From NCBI GenBank assembly GCA_041390365.1, contig JAWKQB010000003.1:434001-498000 (forward strand): 64,000 nucleotides of DNA, given 5' to 3'. The stretch is from Syntrophotaleaceae bacterium (GTDB lineage: Bacteria > Desulfobacterota > Desulfuromonadia > Desulfuromonadales > Syntrophotaleaceae). Every line of letters starts with the position of its first letter. Within the stretch, counting starts at the first letter, position 1. This document shows positions 26,203 through 34,801 of the stretch, piece by piece. Position numbers and translations under genes: made by a program. The notes beneath the pieces were generated by a model. That model was not told where the DNA came from, ran no database searches, and saw only the letters and a program-made list of their open reading frames with translations.

Positions 26203-27300
26203 ATGAGACAACATAAACGCTGGACATGCATCTGGATGATCGTCTGCCTATCCGTACTTTTTCTGGTAGGTTTTTGTAACTTCGTCATCGATCCGTTTCA
26301 ACACTTTCGTAAAGCGACCTTTTACAAACCGTATTTCAAGAATTCCCGTTTCCTCAACCCCGGTGTGGCGCGGCATTATCCCTATGACACGGTGATACTC
26401 GGCACATCCATGGTACAGAACTTCAAGCCGGGCTATGTCAGGGAAAAGCTCGGGTTCAGGTCTGTCAAGCTGACAATCTCCGGGGGAACCGCCTATGAGA
26501 AACGATTGACTCTCGACGTGGCCCTTAAGACGGGGAAAGTCAAGAACGTCATCTACGGATTGGATGTTTTTTCCTTTACGGGAGAGCCCGACCGCTTCAG
26601 CAATGGAAAAGCCGGCATGCCGCTCTACCTGTATGACGACAATCCTTTCAATGATGTCAATTATCTTCTCAGCCTCGATACCATTCAATTTTATAAATAT
26701 CTTTTTCGGGCAAATTTTTCGGGCAAGGGCTTGGACAGGACACACGTGGACAGTCTGGGTACTTGGGCTACGGAGAAAGACTCCCGGTTCAGTGAAGCGG
26801 CTGTGTTCCAAGATTGGGCGCGGGCTCAGTTCGGCAAGACGCTGAAGCCTGACGATTTCGAGGTGGAAAAACTGGTCCGCAGCTTCGAGCTGAATTTTCT
26901 ACCCATCCTGGAAAAAAATAAACAGATCGATTTTTATATTTTTTACCCACCATATTCAGCCCTGATCTGGGCGAATTCCTATAAGAAAGGCACTTTAGAG
27001 CCTATCCTTGCCTTCAAGCGGGGCGTTTTCGAGCTGACGCGTCGTTTACCGAATGTGAAACTGTACGACTTCCAGGCGTGTGAGGAGATCACCTTCAATT
27101 TCGACAACTACAAGGACATCTCCCATTACTCCCCCCACATCGATGATTTCATCGTCGATTCCCTGGGGTCGGATAAATTCCGGATCAGTGAAGAATCGAT
27201 CGAAGAGCAGATGCGTAAATTGCGAGATGCGGCCATTTATTTTTCCAGGAAGTATAATCAGCCTCAAGGTTGGCGATCGGCCGGCGTTGGCGTTTTGTAA
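26203..27300 (+). CDS. SGNH-like partner of the MBOAT acyltransferase, altered 3' end
   Basis: A 365-residue protein with one N-terminal signal-anchor (about residues 10-28) and a periplasmic domain. VILGTSMVQNF (Ser69) resembles the SGNH nucleophile block, and YKDISHYSPHI (Asp305, His308) the Asp-x-x-His block, in the order expected for AlgJ/AlgX/DltD-type acetyl-handling proteins. It follows the MBOAT gene by four bases. The last dozen residues (PQGWRSAGVGVL) are encoded by DNA that is antisense to a decayed EEP gene, so the native C terminus was probably replaced when that fragment was joined. Both catalytic blocks lie before the junction, so activity may be kept. Confidence 0.75.
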   Translation: MRQHKRWTCIWMIVCLSVLFLVGFCNFVIDPFQHFRKATFYKPYFKNSRFLNPGVARHYPYDTVILGTSMVQNFKPGYVREKLGFRSVKLTISGGTAYEKRLTLDVALKTGKVKNVIYGLDVFSFTGEPDRFSNGKAGMPLYLYDDNPFNDVNYLLSLDTIQFYKYLFRANFSGKGLDRTHVDSLGTWATEKDSRFSEAAVFQDWARAQFGKTLKPDDFEVEKLVRSFELNFLPILEKNKQIDFYIFYPPYSALIWANSYKKGTLEPILAFKRGVFELTRRLPNVKLYDFQACEEITFNFDNYKDISHYSPHIDDFIVDSLGSDKFRISEESIEEQMRKLRDAAIYFSRKYNQPQGWRSAGVGVL

Positions 27301-27412
27301 TCCAGAAGCCATTAAAAAGAGGTCGATTTCTCGCTCGGCCCAAATCCACTTCGATCAGTCCCGCAACATCGGGATGCGCAGAAAGGTGGAGATCCGTTTC
27401 AGATTCCGACAG
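27263..27412 (-). pseudogene. Internally deleted remnant of an EEP hydrolase gene
   Basis: On the minus strand this stretch matches two separate parts of the intact EEP gene at 19719-20489. Positions 27346-27412 correspond to about 20351-20426 (RNLKRISTFLR...PDVAGLIEVDLG), with a deletion of about 10 bases. Positions 27263-27345 correspond to about 19910-19990 (EREIDLF...ASGLQNANA). The middle of the gene is missing and the frame is broken, so it encodes nothing. It overlaps the 3' end of the SGNH-like gene on the other strand. Confidence 0.85.
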
Positions 27413-27420
27413 AAAAGGGC

Positions 27421-28542
27421 CTATTCAGGGGGCCTGATGGCACCGTATACGACCAGTTCTCCTTTTGCGGCCATCTGGAACTGCTGCTCGGCCCAGTTAT
27501 ATCGATAGGACTTGTTGTCCTCTGTGTTCACCTGAATGGCGACAATTGATTTAACGCAATAGTCGGCATTTTTGGCTACCGGCCTGCCGGGATTGAAGGG
27601 ATAGGGCGGTTCGTCCCGGTCTATGCTCCATTGGGATCGATCAGGTACGATCGGTTGCAGGTATGGCGATATGAAACGATAAGGGCCTTCGCCGTGCATG
27701 TGGAAATGACCTTTGGCGTCAGACTTCATTCTGCCTTCCAGCAGAGGATAACCATCCCGCTCAAAGGCCACTAAGAAGAACTGCTTCCCCGGTATCTGCT
27801 GCCCATCCCGTAATGGGACCTCCGCAGGGTGTTTTATCCATGGATAGCGTGAGAAAAATACTCCCTGGGCAAAGCCTTCCTGGAGGTCTTTTATGGCAAA
27901 GTTGCGGCTGTAGCCGCTGATGGAGTAAACGGTAATATCCGTAGCCGAATCCAGGATTCCCGCATCCAGCAAAAGATCCAAAACCTTTACTCCGGAATAT
28001 ACGGCATAATAATCCCCGAACTTGGCCGTATCAAACGCCATCAACTGACTGGTGCGCGGCAGCCGGCTGAGTCTGGTCCTGTCGTAAATAACCGCCGGCG
28101 CCTCTTGCGTTGCCGGACTGTCGTTTTTATCTCCGGGAAGATAGCCGCCCTTTATCTCCTCCGCATTGCTGAAGCCGTCTCCGTCAGAATCCTGTGCGCC
28201 AACAGTGATGAAGGCCTCCACGTTTCTGCCGGCCTTGAGGTATGCCGCCCCGTAAGCATTCAGCGTCTTGGCGAGACTGCCCTGGGGGTGGGGGGCCTTA
28301 TACCCGTAGACTGTGTGGCAATAATCACAATCATTAAGATACCTTCCTTCGATAACACCACCGGTATGGCACAAAAAACAGTTATCCGTCTTGGTGTCCC
28401 TGGCTTGGGGATAAGCATCCACAAACAGCATTGAATCCAGAATGTTAAGATGGGCTTTATAAGCCGCCAGCACGGGAAAGGTCAACAGTGCCAGAAGTAC
28501 CAGAATCGGAGGCAATAGAGATGGAGTGAAGAGTTTTTTCAT
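27421..28542 (-). CDS. GEGP-motif diheme c-type protein
   Basis: A 373-residue exported protein with a signal peptide (LVLLALLTFPVLA) and two c-type heme sites close together, CFLCH and CDYCH, at about residues 55-76. A calcium-binding DSDGDGFSNAEE loop of thrombospondin type-3 form follows. The C-terminal half carries HGEGPYRFISPYLQP, the GEGP motif that names a diheme family found mainly in metal-reducing deltaproteobacteria. The central SGYSRNFAIKDLQEGF region resembles a sulfite-oxidase-like beta fold but no cofactor site is visible. Its start overlaps the stop of the upstream fibronectin-III gene (ATGA), implying translational coupling. It is presumably periplasmic or outer-membrane facing, in electron transfer. 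The exact role is unknown. Confidence 0.82.
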   Translation of the reverse strand: MKKLFTPSLLPPILVLLALLTFPVLAAYKAHLNILDSMLFVDAYPQARDTKTDNCFLCHTGGVIEGRYLNDCDYCHTVYGYKAPHPQGSLAKTLNAYGAAYLKAGRNVEAFITVGAQDSDGDGFSNAEEIKGGYLPGDKNDSPATQEAPAVIYDRTRLSRLPRTSQLMAFDTAKFGDYYAVYSGVKVLDLLLDAGILDSATDITVYSISGYSRNFAIKDLQEGFAQGVFFSRYPWIKHPAEVPLRDGQQIPGKQFFLVAFERDGYPLLEGRMKSDAKGHFHMHGEGPYRFISPYLQPIVPDRSQWSIDRDEPPYPFNPGRPVAKNADYCVKSIVAIQVNTEDNKSYRYNWAEQQFQMAAKGELVVYGAIRPPE

Positions 28543-29729
28543 TTTTTACCCCCCTGACTGCCGTCCTCGACAATCGCGGTCCAGCCAAAAGTATTATTAA
28601 CAACATTCGCCTTGACCCGGCTTTCCAGGGCGCCCTCATAAAAAACCACCATATATTCTTGCCCGGGCTGCATCTTGGCACTGACCCGGATCATCCTTCC
28701 ATCGGCCTCGTCCAGGAGGACTTGTACGTCTTGAACCTTGATTCCGGAAGGTTTTTCATAAACTATGATGGCGTCGGGATCGGCAATCTTCACCGGCTGG
28801 TCCAGCCAGACAGCAGGCGTATTTTCTGGTAGAACAGCGGTGCTCATCCTTTTATCTCTCGGCCTAATTTCCGGCAGCGTAACAGGCAATAGCTTCGAAG
28901 AGGGCCCAAAACCTGCCTCGTTGCCGGCCTGTACTTTGAAATAATAGGTTCTGCCGGGCAAAAGACCACCGTTCCCGCGCCCGCTAAAGGTGTGGGTCGT
29001 GTCTGCAAGCTGCCAATCTTCCCCCGGATACGGTTCTCTTGAAAGATCCAGAGCGCTGATAAAGTATCCGTCAGGTTGGGAGGAAAATGTGACACGGTAT
29101 CGTTTTGCTCCCGGCACCGGATCCCAGGCCAGCGTTACTTCATAGGAGGTAGCGTCCACAAGCCGCACCTGCCGGGGAACAGTGGCCGGCGGCAACCCCA
29201 GATTGAACTGCCCTTCGCCTTGATAACAAACACCATGAATATCCTGTATCATCAGGTTCAGCACCATGGGCCCCGTGACAGGCGGGTTGATGACACCGGG
29301 CAGGGTCAGGTAAAGATCGGTGCCCGCAGGTATGACCAATTGCTCTGCTTGCGGTGTAAATGTGCATTGCACATTGTCAATGGCATCTTTTACATCCATG
29401 GTGCCGCGAACCACCCCGTAAAACCGGTCCTGCGGCATTTTATACTCCAGTCTGGTCAAGGTGCAGCCGGGATCAGCAGCCAGAATGTCATTCTGGATAA
29501 TTCTGAAACCCTGGGGAAGCTCGACTTTTATCCCGGCCCCTTTGGATAAATCCAACGGACCCTCGGCACGGAATTTCACAATATAGCGAGTTTCCTCTCC
29601 GGGAACCAAAGATGCGGCTGTAACGGTCACAGCGGAAAGGTCGGCTCCTTTCACAGCAGAAGCGCCTGCCATGAAAAGAAATACGAAGGTGGATATAAGA
29701 AAAAAACTTTTCTGTTTGAACGGATGCAT
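28539..29729 (-). CDS. Exported fibronectin type III domain protein
   Basis: A 396-residue secreted protein. Signal peptide at residues 1-28 (FFLISTFVFLFMAGASA). Residues 30-165 look like a beta-sandwich with two cysteines. A fibronectin type III domain spans about residues 180-275 (VDATSYEVTLAWDPVPGAKRYRVTF ending GRTYYFKVQAGNEAG). A third beta-rich region ends the protein. It lacks a membrane anchor. An AAGGAGG ribosome site supports the start. It precedes and overlaps the GEGP diheme gene, so the two products are likely to act together, perhaps as scaffold and redox partner (inference). Confidence 0.82.
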   Translation of the reverse strand: MHPFKQKSFFLISTFVFLFMAGASAVKGADLSAVTVTAASLVPGEETRYIVKFRAEGPLDLSKGAGIKVELPQGFRIIQNDILAADPGCTLTRLEYKMPQDRFYGVVRGTMDVKDAIDNVQCTFTPQAEQLVIPAGTDLYLTLPGVINPPVTGPMVLNLMIQDIHGVCYQGEGQFNLGLPPATVPRQVRLVDATSYEVTLAWDPVPGAKRYRVTFSSQPDGYFISALDLSREPYPGEDWQLADTTHTFSGRGNGGLLPGRTYYFKVQAGNEAGFGPSSKLLPVTLPEIRPRDKRMSTAVLPENTPAVWLDQPVKIADPDAIIVYEKPSGIKVQDVQVLLDEADGRMIRVSAKMQPGQEYMVVFYEGALESRVKANVVNNTFGWTAIVEDGSQGGKK

Positions 29730-29788
29730 TTTAATCCTCCTTCACAGCTTACGGATAAGTTTTTCGCAAGAGATAAAAAAGAAGGCTG

Positions 29789-29804
29789 CCGGCGGAAACG
29801 CCGG
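29789..29804 (-). terminator. Intrinsic terminator after the beta-barrel gene
   Basis: Stem CCGGCG/CGCCGG with a four-base loop, extended by weaker flanking pairs. On the minus strand it is followed within eight bases by a TTCTTTTTT tract. It lies about 80 bases beyond the stop of the outer-membrane protein gene and would end the PadR/ABC operon. Confidence 0.65.
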
Positions 29805-29880
29805 AAGCTGGATTATAAACTGTTGAAAAGGCAATTTGGAGGGAAATGCTACAAACCCTTGCGGGCAAGATCAAACCGTC

Positions 29881-31254
29881 CTACCAAGCATACCTGATTT
29901 CCACCTCCAGCTGGTCGTTCCAGGCGTACCTGCCGAACATGGATTGGGCGGGGCCGGTGAACGCGACTGCCGTTACCCCGGCTTTCCAGGAATCGGTAAA
30001 CGTGTACCAGAGCTTCACTTTTGCCATCCCGTCGCCGTGCTCCGGGTTGTAGGCGATGTTCAAATTCGTTTCCACCTTCTGGTTCATCAGGAATACCTTG
30101 AGATTGCCCCAGAGCAGGGTTTCGAACTTTCTGTCATAAAGAGTGTCCGGCCGGTCGAGAATGGCGGTCTGCTGGGCCTGTAGGGTCAGCAGCACGTCCT
30201 CCACAATGCGGTAATCGGCGCCGACGCCGTAGGCAATCGTATCGCTTCGGTGCTGATTGGGGGCCAGGGGGAACACTCCCGGCGCCGGTGCCGCCGGATA
30301 TCCCCACAGTTCCTGGCGGGTGTTGAAGATGCGGTCGAAGGTGTAGGCCGCTTCCCCCCGCAGGCTCCAGTCACCGGCAATGGCGGCCGCATCCAGTCCG
30401 ATGGAAGTGATTTTGTGAAAGTCCGGAACGAATCCCGGATCGATCAAAATCTTGCCGGATTGGGGTATGATGGCGAGCGCGGTGGTTTTGAAGACCGGCC
30501 TCGTATCGAAGCCGTGGAAGAAGTTCAAGGCCCATTCGATGTCTCCGACGTGCTGCGCCCGCAGGCCGACGGCGCTGTTTTCGATGGTGCGCGCCGGCAG
30601 GTCGGGTTCGTCCGGCTCGATTTCGGCATCCGCTGCCCGGGAAAATTCCGAGAGGATCGATCTGCCGAACCATCGCTCGTCAGGCAGGGGAAGACGGTAA
30701 GGGACGAGCGCCGGGACCCAGACCGCATCCAGGTTCCAGACGCCCTTGTACAGATTGGCGGAGAGGGAGGGCACCCCGATCTTGCGGTCTTCCAGCGGCC
30801 GCAGGATGAAGCGGGTGTAGTCCCAGGGATTCAAAAGGTCGTTTATGGGATACTCATCCAGCCTGCCCCAGGCAAACCGTTGAATTCCGGCCCGCAGTTC
30901 CAGATCATTGGCTGTAAAGCCGACATACAGTTCCTTGAACTCCAGAAACGGCGTGTTGCTCTGATAGACCTCGTCGAATGTCTTGAGCAGCGCATTGTCC
31001 GTGGCGGGAAGATCCACGGTTCCGTCCCAACCGCCTTCCAGCCAGGAATGGAAACGCCACTTCGATGGAGGCGTATCGATCTTCAGCCTGCCGATCAGGC
31101 TCGGGTATTCCTCCTCGCTTTCGCTGTCCAGCGCCGCCACGCCCCTCAGATCAAGCCTGCCGGAAACGGAAAAGTAGTCGCCGGCGAAACAGGGCGCGGT
31201 GAAGGGCTTCGCGGCGAGCAAGATGCAGGCCAGGCACAGGCAGATTCTTCGCAT
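29881..31254 (-). CDS. Outer-membrane beta-barrel protein (DUF1302-like)
   Basis: A 457-residue protein with a signal peptide (LCLACILLAAKPFTAPCFA) and a body of alternating amphipathic strands ending in LEVEIRYAW, a C-terminal aromatic residue typical of BAM substrates. Length and pattern (LELRAGIQRFAWGRLDEYPINDLLNPWDYT) resemble DUF1302-type barrels, which are often encoded beside LolA-like and transporter genes. It is the last gene of the minus-strand run PadR, ATPase, permease, LolA-like, barrel, so it may be the outer-membrane end of that transport line. The substrate is unknown. Confidence 0.78.
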   Translation of the reverse strand: MRRICLCLACILLAAKPFTAPCFAGDYFSVSGRLDLRGVAALDSESEEEYPSLIGRLKIDTPPSKWRFHSWLEGGWDGTVDLPATDNALLKTFDEVYQSNTPFLEFKELYVGFTANDLELRAGIQRFAWGRLDEYPINDLLNPWDYTRFILRPLEDRKIGVPSLSANLYKGVWNLDAVWVPALVPYRLPLPDERWFGRSILSEFSRAADAEIEPDEPDLPARTIENSAVGLRAQHVGDIEWALNFFHGFDTRPVFKTTALAIIPQSGKILIDPGFVPDFHKITSIGLDAAAIAGDWSLRGEAAYTFDRIFNTRQELWGYPAAPAPGVFPLAPNQHRSDTIAYGVGADYRIVEDVLLTLQAQQTAILDRPDTLYDRKFETLLWGNLKVFLMNQKVETNLNIAYNPEHGDGMAKVKLWYTFTDSWKAGVTAVAFTGPAQSMFGRYAWNDQLEVEIRYAW

Positions 31255-31293
31255 AGGATTCCCAGAGGAGCGCGCTTGCCGGGTCTTTGGACG

Positions 31294-32061
31294 CTATCTG
31301 CCGCTCCGCTGCAGTGACCGCTGGGTAAACAGGTCGTCCGAAAACTTTGTATGATACTGGATGCTTTCAAGGGTCAGCTCGGTTCGGTGGCTGGTCGATC
31401 TGTTCTCCACCTTGAGCTGAAACGGCGTCGGAATGCCGTCGATGATCCTGACATCCGTGAATTCCCCGGCGCGGTAGACCTTGTCGTCCTGGTAATATTC
31501 GATCTTCAGATGCACCCACAGGTCTTTTGCCACCCAGCCGATGTATTTGGTGTATTTGCGCCGGATTTTGGGCGTCACCTCGACGACGTAACAGGGCCTG
31601 CCGTCGATGTTTTCCTCCTTCAGGATCTTGAATTTGTAATCGTCCAGGCTGGGCGGCCCGCCGAAGTCGTCGTAGGAGAAGTCGGAGCCAAAGAAGGAAT
31701 CGTCCTGGGAGGTGGTCGGGATGCGCCGGACCCGTTTGTATTCGGGGAAATAGGCCCAGAGGTCCCGTTCCGCGAAAGTGTGGGCGTGGATCAGGAAACC
31801 CACTCCTTTCAGGTCCGGCGGAGAATTGAATACCACCAGCACCTTGTAGGCTTCCGGGTCGGCTTTTTTGCTGTACTCGGTAAGGGTCCTGGTCCGCTTG
31901 CCGCCGCCCTTGTCGAAAAGGACCATGGTGGCCTCGGTCTGCCGGTCGAGGGCCCGGGAGCGGACTTCGTGCACCTTTTCATACACCTCGCGGCCGCTCA
32001 TGGCCTGGGCGGAAATTGCCGGAGAAACGATCAACAGGCATGCGAGCCATATGATCAGCAC
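31294..32061 (-). CDS. LolA-like outer-membrane lipoprotein-sorting protein
   Basis: A 255-residue periplasmic protein of the LolA-like class (often annotated 'outer membrane lipoprotein-sorting protein'), with an open beta-barrel that shields lipids. The pattern is clear: VFNSPPDLKGVGFLIHAH, DLWAYFPEYKRVRRIPTTSQDDSFFGSDFSYDD, and the downstream CYVVEVTPK strand. I start it at the GTG at 32061, preceded by AGGAGG, which gives a signal peptide (LIIWLACLLIVSPAISAQA); the ATG at 32217 would add about 50 proline/glycine-rich residues that look like intergenic DNA. It lies between the permease and the barrel gene, matching a role in moving a lipid or lipoprotein across the periplasm. Confidence 0.82.
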   Translation of the reverse strand: MLIIWLACLLIVSPAISAQAMSGREVYEKVHEVRSRALDRQTEATMVLFDKGGGKRTRTLTEYSKKADPEAYKVLVVFNSPPDLKGVGFLIHAHTFAERDLWAYFPEYKRVRRIPTTSQDDSFFGSDFSYDDFGGPPSLDDYKFKILKEENIDGRPCYVVEVTPKIRRKYTKYIGWVAKDLWVHLKIEYYQDDKVYRAGEFTDVRIIDGIPTPFQLKVENRSTSHRTELTLESIQYHTKFSDDLFTQRSLQRSGR

Positions 32062-32080
32062 AATGTGTCGCCCTCCTGGT

Positions 32081-32102
32081 GGGCAGACACGCGGGTCTGC
32101 CC
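32081..32102. repeat. Short palindrome GGGCAGAC/GTCTGCCC
   Basis: An 8-bp inverted repeat with a six-base loop between the permease and LolA-like genes. The same words occur in a 10-bp palindrome at 60697-60726, so it appears to be a dispersed palindromic element. Confidence 0.6.
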
Positions 32103-32209
32103 CTGCGCCCCCCCATCCTGTTCCTTTCCAGCCAGAGGGAAGGGGATTCTTTCGATTCAATATTTCACTCCTTGTGCCTTGCACCCTGTGCCCTGTGCCC
32201 GATTTTCTT

Positions 32210-34801
32210 CTATTCATAGGTCAGTGCCTCCACGACATCGGTTTTGGCCGCCCGGCGGGCGGGATATATCCCGGCCAGGGCCGAAAGCCCCGCCGCCAGG
32301 ACGAGTGCCCAGGCGATGGAGCCGTAGGGGATGAAATATTGCGCCGCCGAACTGTAGTTGGCCCGGAACGAGCCTTCGAGGTTGAGCCACCCGGTGATGA
32401 CGCCCGCGCCGCACCCCAGCAGCCCCCCTGCGGCACCCATGAGCAGGGACTCGATCAGCACGACGGCGGTGACCTGCCGTCTAAGCATGCCGATGGAGCG
32501 GAGGATGCCGACCTCCCGGGTCCGCTCCAGCACCGAGGCCAGCAGGGTGACGATGATGCCGAAACAGGCGATGGTCATAGTGATGACGCTCAGCGCGTAA
32601 TTGAAAACAAAGGTCCCGTCCATCGCCTTGCGAATTTCGTCCTTGAATTCCTGTACCGGCAGGACGAACAGTTTTCTGTCGCCTCCCAGTCGTTTCTGGA
32701 TGGCATCGCGCACGGTGGGGATGTCCGCCCCCGGCACGACCCGGACCGAAAACTGGTCGGCCAGCATGTCTCCCCAGTGGCGCTGGAAGGTGAACAGATC
32801 GAAAATTACAGTGCCGCTGTCGTACAGGTAGTCCACCACCACGGCGGTGATGCCGAACCGGACAGGTCCCGAAGGGGTGGCCAGCGTTATGACGTCCCCC
32901 GGTTTGAGGCCGAACCGGGTGGCGAAAGGTTCGCTGACCACGATATTGTCCTGGTGCGGCAGAAGACGCCGGATTTCCTCCCCGTCCCCCTGAGTGACGA
33001 TGAAGTGACTGTATTCCCCCCGTCGTACGATGTCGATGGTCGAGAGAAGCACCCGCTGGCCGTTGTAATCCATATACAGTTTTCGCCAAGGATCCGCGGA
33101 GCGCACCCCGGGTACCTCTTCGATGTCGCGCCACATCTCCACCGGCATCGGCACGGTCTGGGCGTTGGTGCTGGAGCTGGGGTGCCCGGCCGAAACGATG
33201 ATATCGGCGCGGACCACGGCATCCAGCCAGGTCATGACCGACTCTTTGCTGCTGTGGACGTAACCGGCCGAATTGACAAAAACGGAAATGCCGAAGAATA
33301 TGGCCGCCACCGCAACCGCATTGCGGGTGATGTTCTTCTGCAGATTGAGCCCGGCGAGCCTTCCCATGGACCCGAGGCGGGAAGCCAGAAACCGGTGGAA
33401 CAGGGAAAGAAAGCCTTTTAGGAATGCCGGCGTGAAAAAGGAAATCCCGAGGATGAGAAAGAGCTGGGCCGAGAAGAGAAATGTTCCGTTTTTGAAAACA
33501 GGAGAGAAGTCCGAAAACTTGTACAGGCAGAATACCGCTGCCGCCAACAGGAGAAAAATACCGGCGGTGATGTTCAGGCGTTTCCCGGTGAAGAATCCTT
33601 CCTCTAGCCAGGGCACGGAACGAATGGCCGAGACGGGGGAAATGCGGTTGCTCGCCAGGACGGGGAATACGGCTGCGGCAAGACTGGCGGCGATTCCGCA
33701 GGCGATGCCGGCCGCGGGATAGACCCAGGTCAGCTCGATTCCGGTGACCGCCGTCCTCGCGTACCACTGGGAAACGATCTTGCCCAGGGTCCCGACGACG
33801 GAGCCCGCGAACAGGATCCCGAGCCCGACGCCGAGCGCCGATCCGACGGCGGAAATCACCAGGGTTTCGCCCAAGAACAGCTGCATGATCTGGCCGCGGG
33901 TGGCCCCGAGCGCGCGCAGGATGCCGATCTCTTTGCGGCGATGAACGATGGAGATGGAGACGGCATTATAGATCAGGTACATGCCGACGATTATGGCGAA
34001 GAAGCTGATCAGGTTCAGGCCGGTCTGAAAGTTGGCCAGCATACTCTCAATCTGGCGGGTCCTGCCCACCGGCGTCTCGACCGAGTACCCTTCAGGCAGC
34101 GCGGCCAGGATGCGCCGTTTAACCGTTTCCAGGTCCTCGCCCCGCAGGAGGCTGACGTCGACCCGGTCGATGCGCCCCTCCTTGCCGAAGGCCATCTGGG
34201 CGGCGTAGATGTCCATGACCGCCAGATTGCCTCCCATGACCTTGGCCGGCCCCTCGGGGTTCAGGATGCCGCGGACGCGAAAGGTGCGGGTTCCCTGGAC
34301 CGTCTCCACCTGGATTTGCTGATCCAGGGCGATCTGCTCCCGCTCGGCCATGGTTTTCGTGATGATGATGGAGTCGGGTCTGGCCAGGAACAGCAAGGGG
34401 TCGGGGATGTCCGCACTCTCGTTGGAAAGGCTGTAATCGCGAATCTGGCCATCGATCAGGACGTCCACGCCGAGAATCATCAGGGAGCGTTCCTGGCCGG
34501 CGGAGAGAAGCCCTTCGGTATCGATGACCGGCACGGCATACTCCACGCCTGGCACGGCCTGCACCTGTTCGAGGATCGCCTCGGGGAAACCCGACTGGGC
34601 GCCGGTAACCTGGAGACTGGCGCGGCCCGTCGCATGAATGAAGGAATCTTCGAAGGAACGGAGGACGCTCTTGTTGACGATGCCGATCGAGACGATGGCG
34701 GCCACGCCAAGGGCTATCCCGGCTACAGCCATGATCGTCTGGGCTTTCTGGTGCTTCAGGTGCTTGAGGCTGATGTGGCGGAGCAGGTTGGCGAGGTTCA
34801 T
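32210..34801 (-). CDS. ABC transporter permease, FtsX/MacB type
   Basis: An 863-residue permease with eight or more membrane helices and two FtsX domains, the second ending at the ALVLAAGLSALAGIYPARRAAKTDVVEALTYE segment typical of the family. Large periplasmic domains (MacB_PCD type) follow the first helix and the central helices. Such double-length permeases pair with a single small LolD-type ATPase, encoded just upstream with a four-base overlap. Proteins of this type do not import; they move lipoproteins or lipids, or drive periplasmic partners mechanically. Adjacent LolA-like and barrel genes suggest envelope lipid or lipoprotein trafficking. Confidence 0.88.
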   Translation of the reverse strand: MNLANLLRHISLKHLKHQKAQTIMAVAGIALGVAAIVSIGIVNKSVLRSFEDSFIHATGRASLQVTGAQSGFPEAILEQVQAVPGVEYAVPVIDTEGLLSAGQERSLMILGVDVLIDGQIRDYSLSNESADIPDPLLFLARPDSIIITKTMAEREQIALDQQIQVETVQGTRTFRVRGILNPEGPAKVMGGNLAVMDIYAAQMAFGKEGRIDRVDVSLLRGEDLETVKRRILAALPEGYSVETPVGRTRQIESMLANFQTGLNLISFFAIIVGMYLIYNAVSISIVHRRKEIGILRALGATRGQIMQLFLGETLVISAVGSALGVGLGILFAGSVVGTLGKIVSQWYARTAVTGIELTWVYPAAGIACGIAASLAAAVFPVLASNRISPVSAIRSVPWLEEGFFTGKRLNITAGIFLLLAAAVFCLYKFSDFSPVFKNGTFLFSAQLFLILGISFFTPAFLKGFLSLFHRFLASRLGSMGRLAGLNLQKNITRNAVAVAAIFFGISVFVNSAGYVHSSKESVMTWLDAVVRADIIVSAGHPSSSTNAQTVPMPVEMWRDIEEVPGVRSADPWRKLYMDYNGQRVLLSTIDIVRRGEYSHFIVTQGDGEEIRRLLPHQDNIVVSEPFATRFGLKPGDVITLATPSGPVRFGITAVVVDYLYDSGTVIFDLFTFQRHWGDMLADQFSVRVVPGADIPTVRDAIQKRLGGDRKLFVLPVQEFKDEIRKAMDGTFVFNYALSVITMTIACFGIIVTLLASVLERTREVGILRSIGMLRRQVTAVVLIESLLMGAAGGLLGCGAGVITGWLNLEGSFRANYSSAAQYFIPYGSIAWALVLAAGLSALAGIYPARRAAKTDVVEALTYE

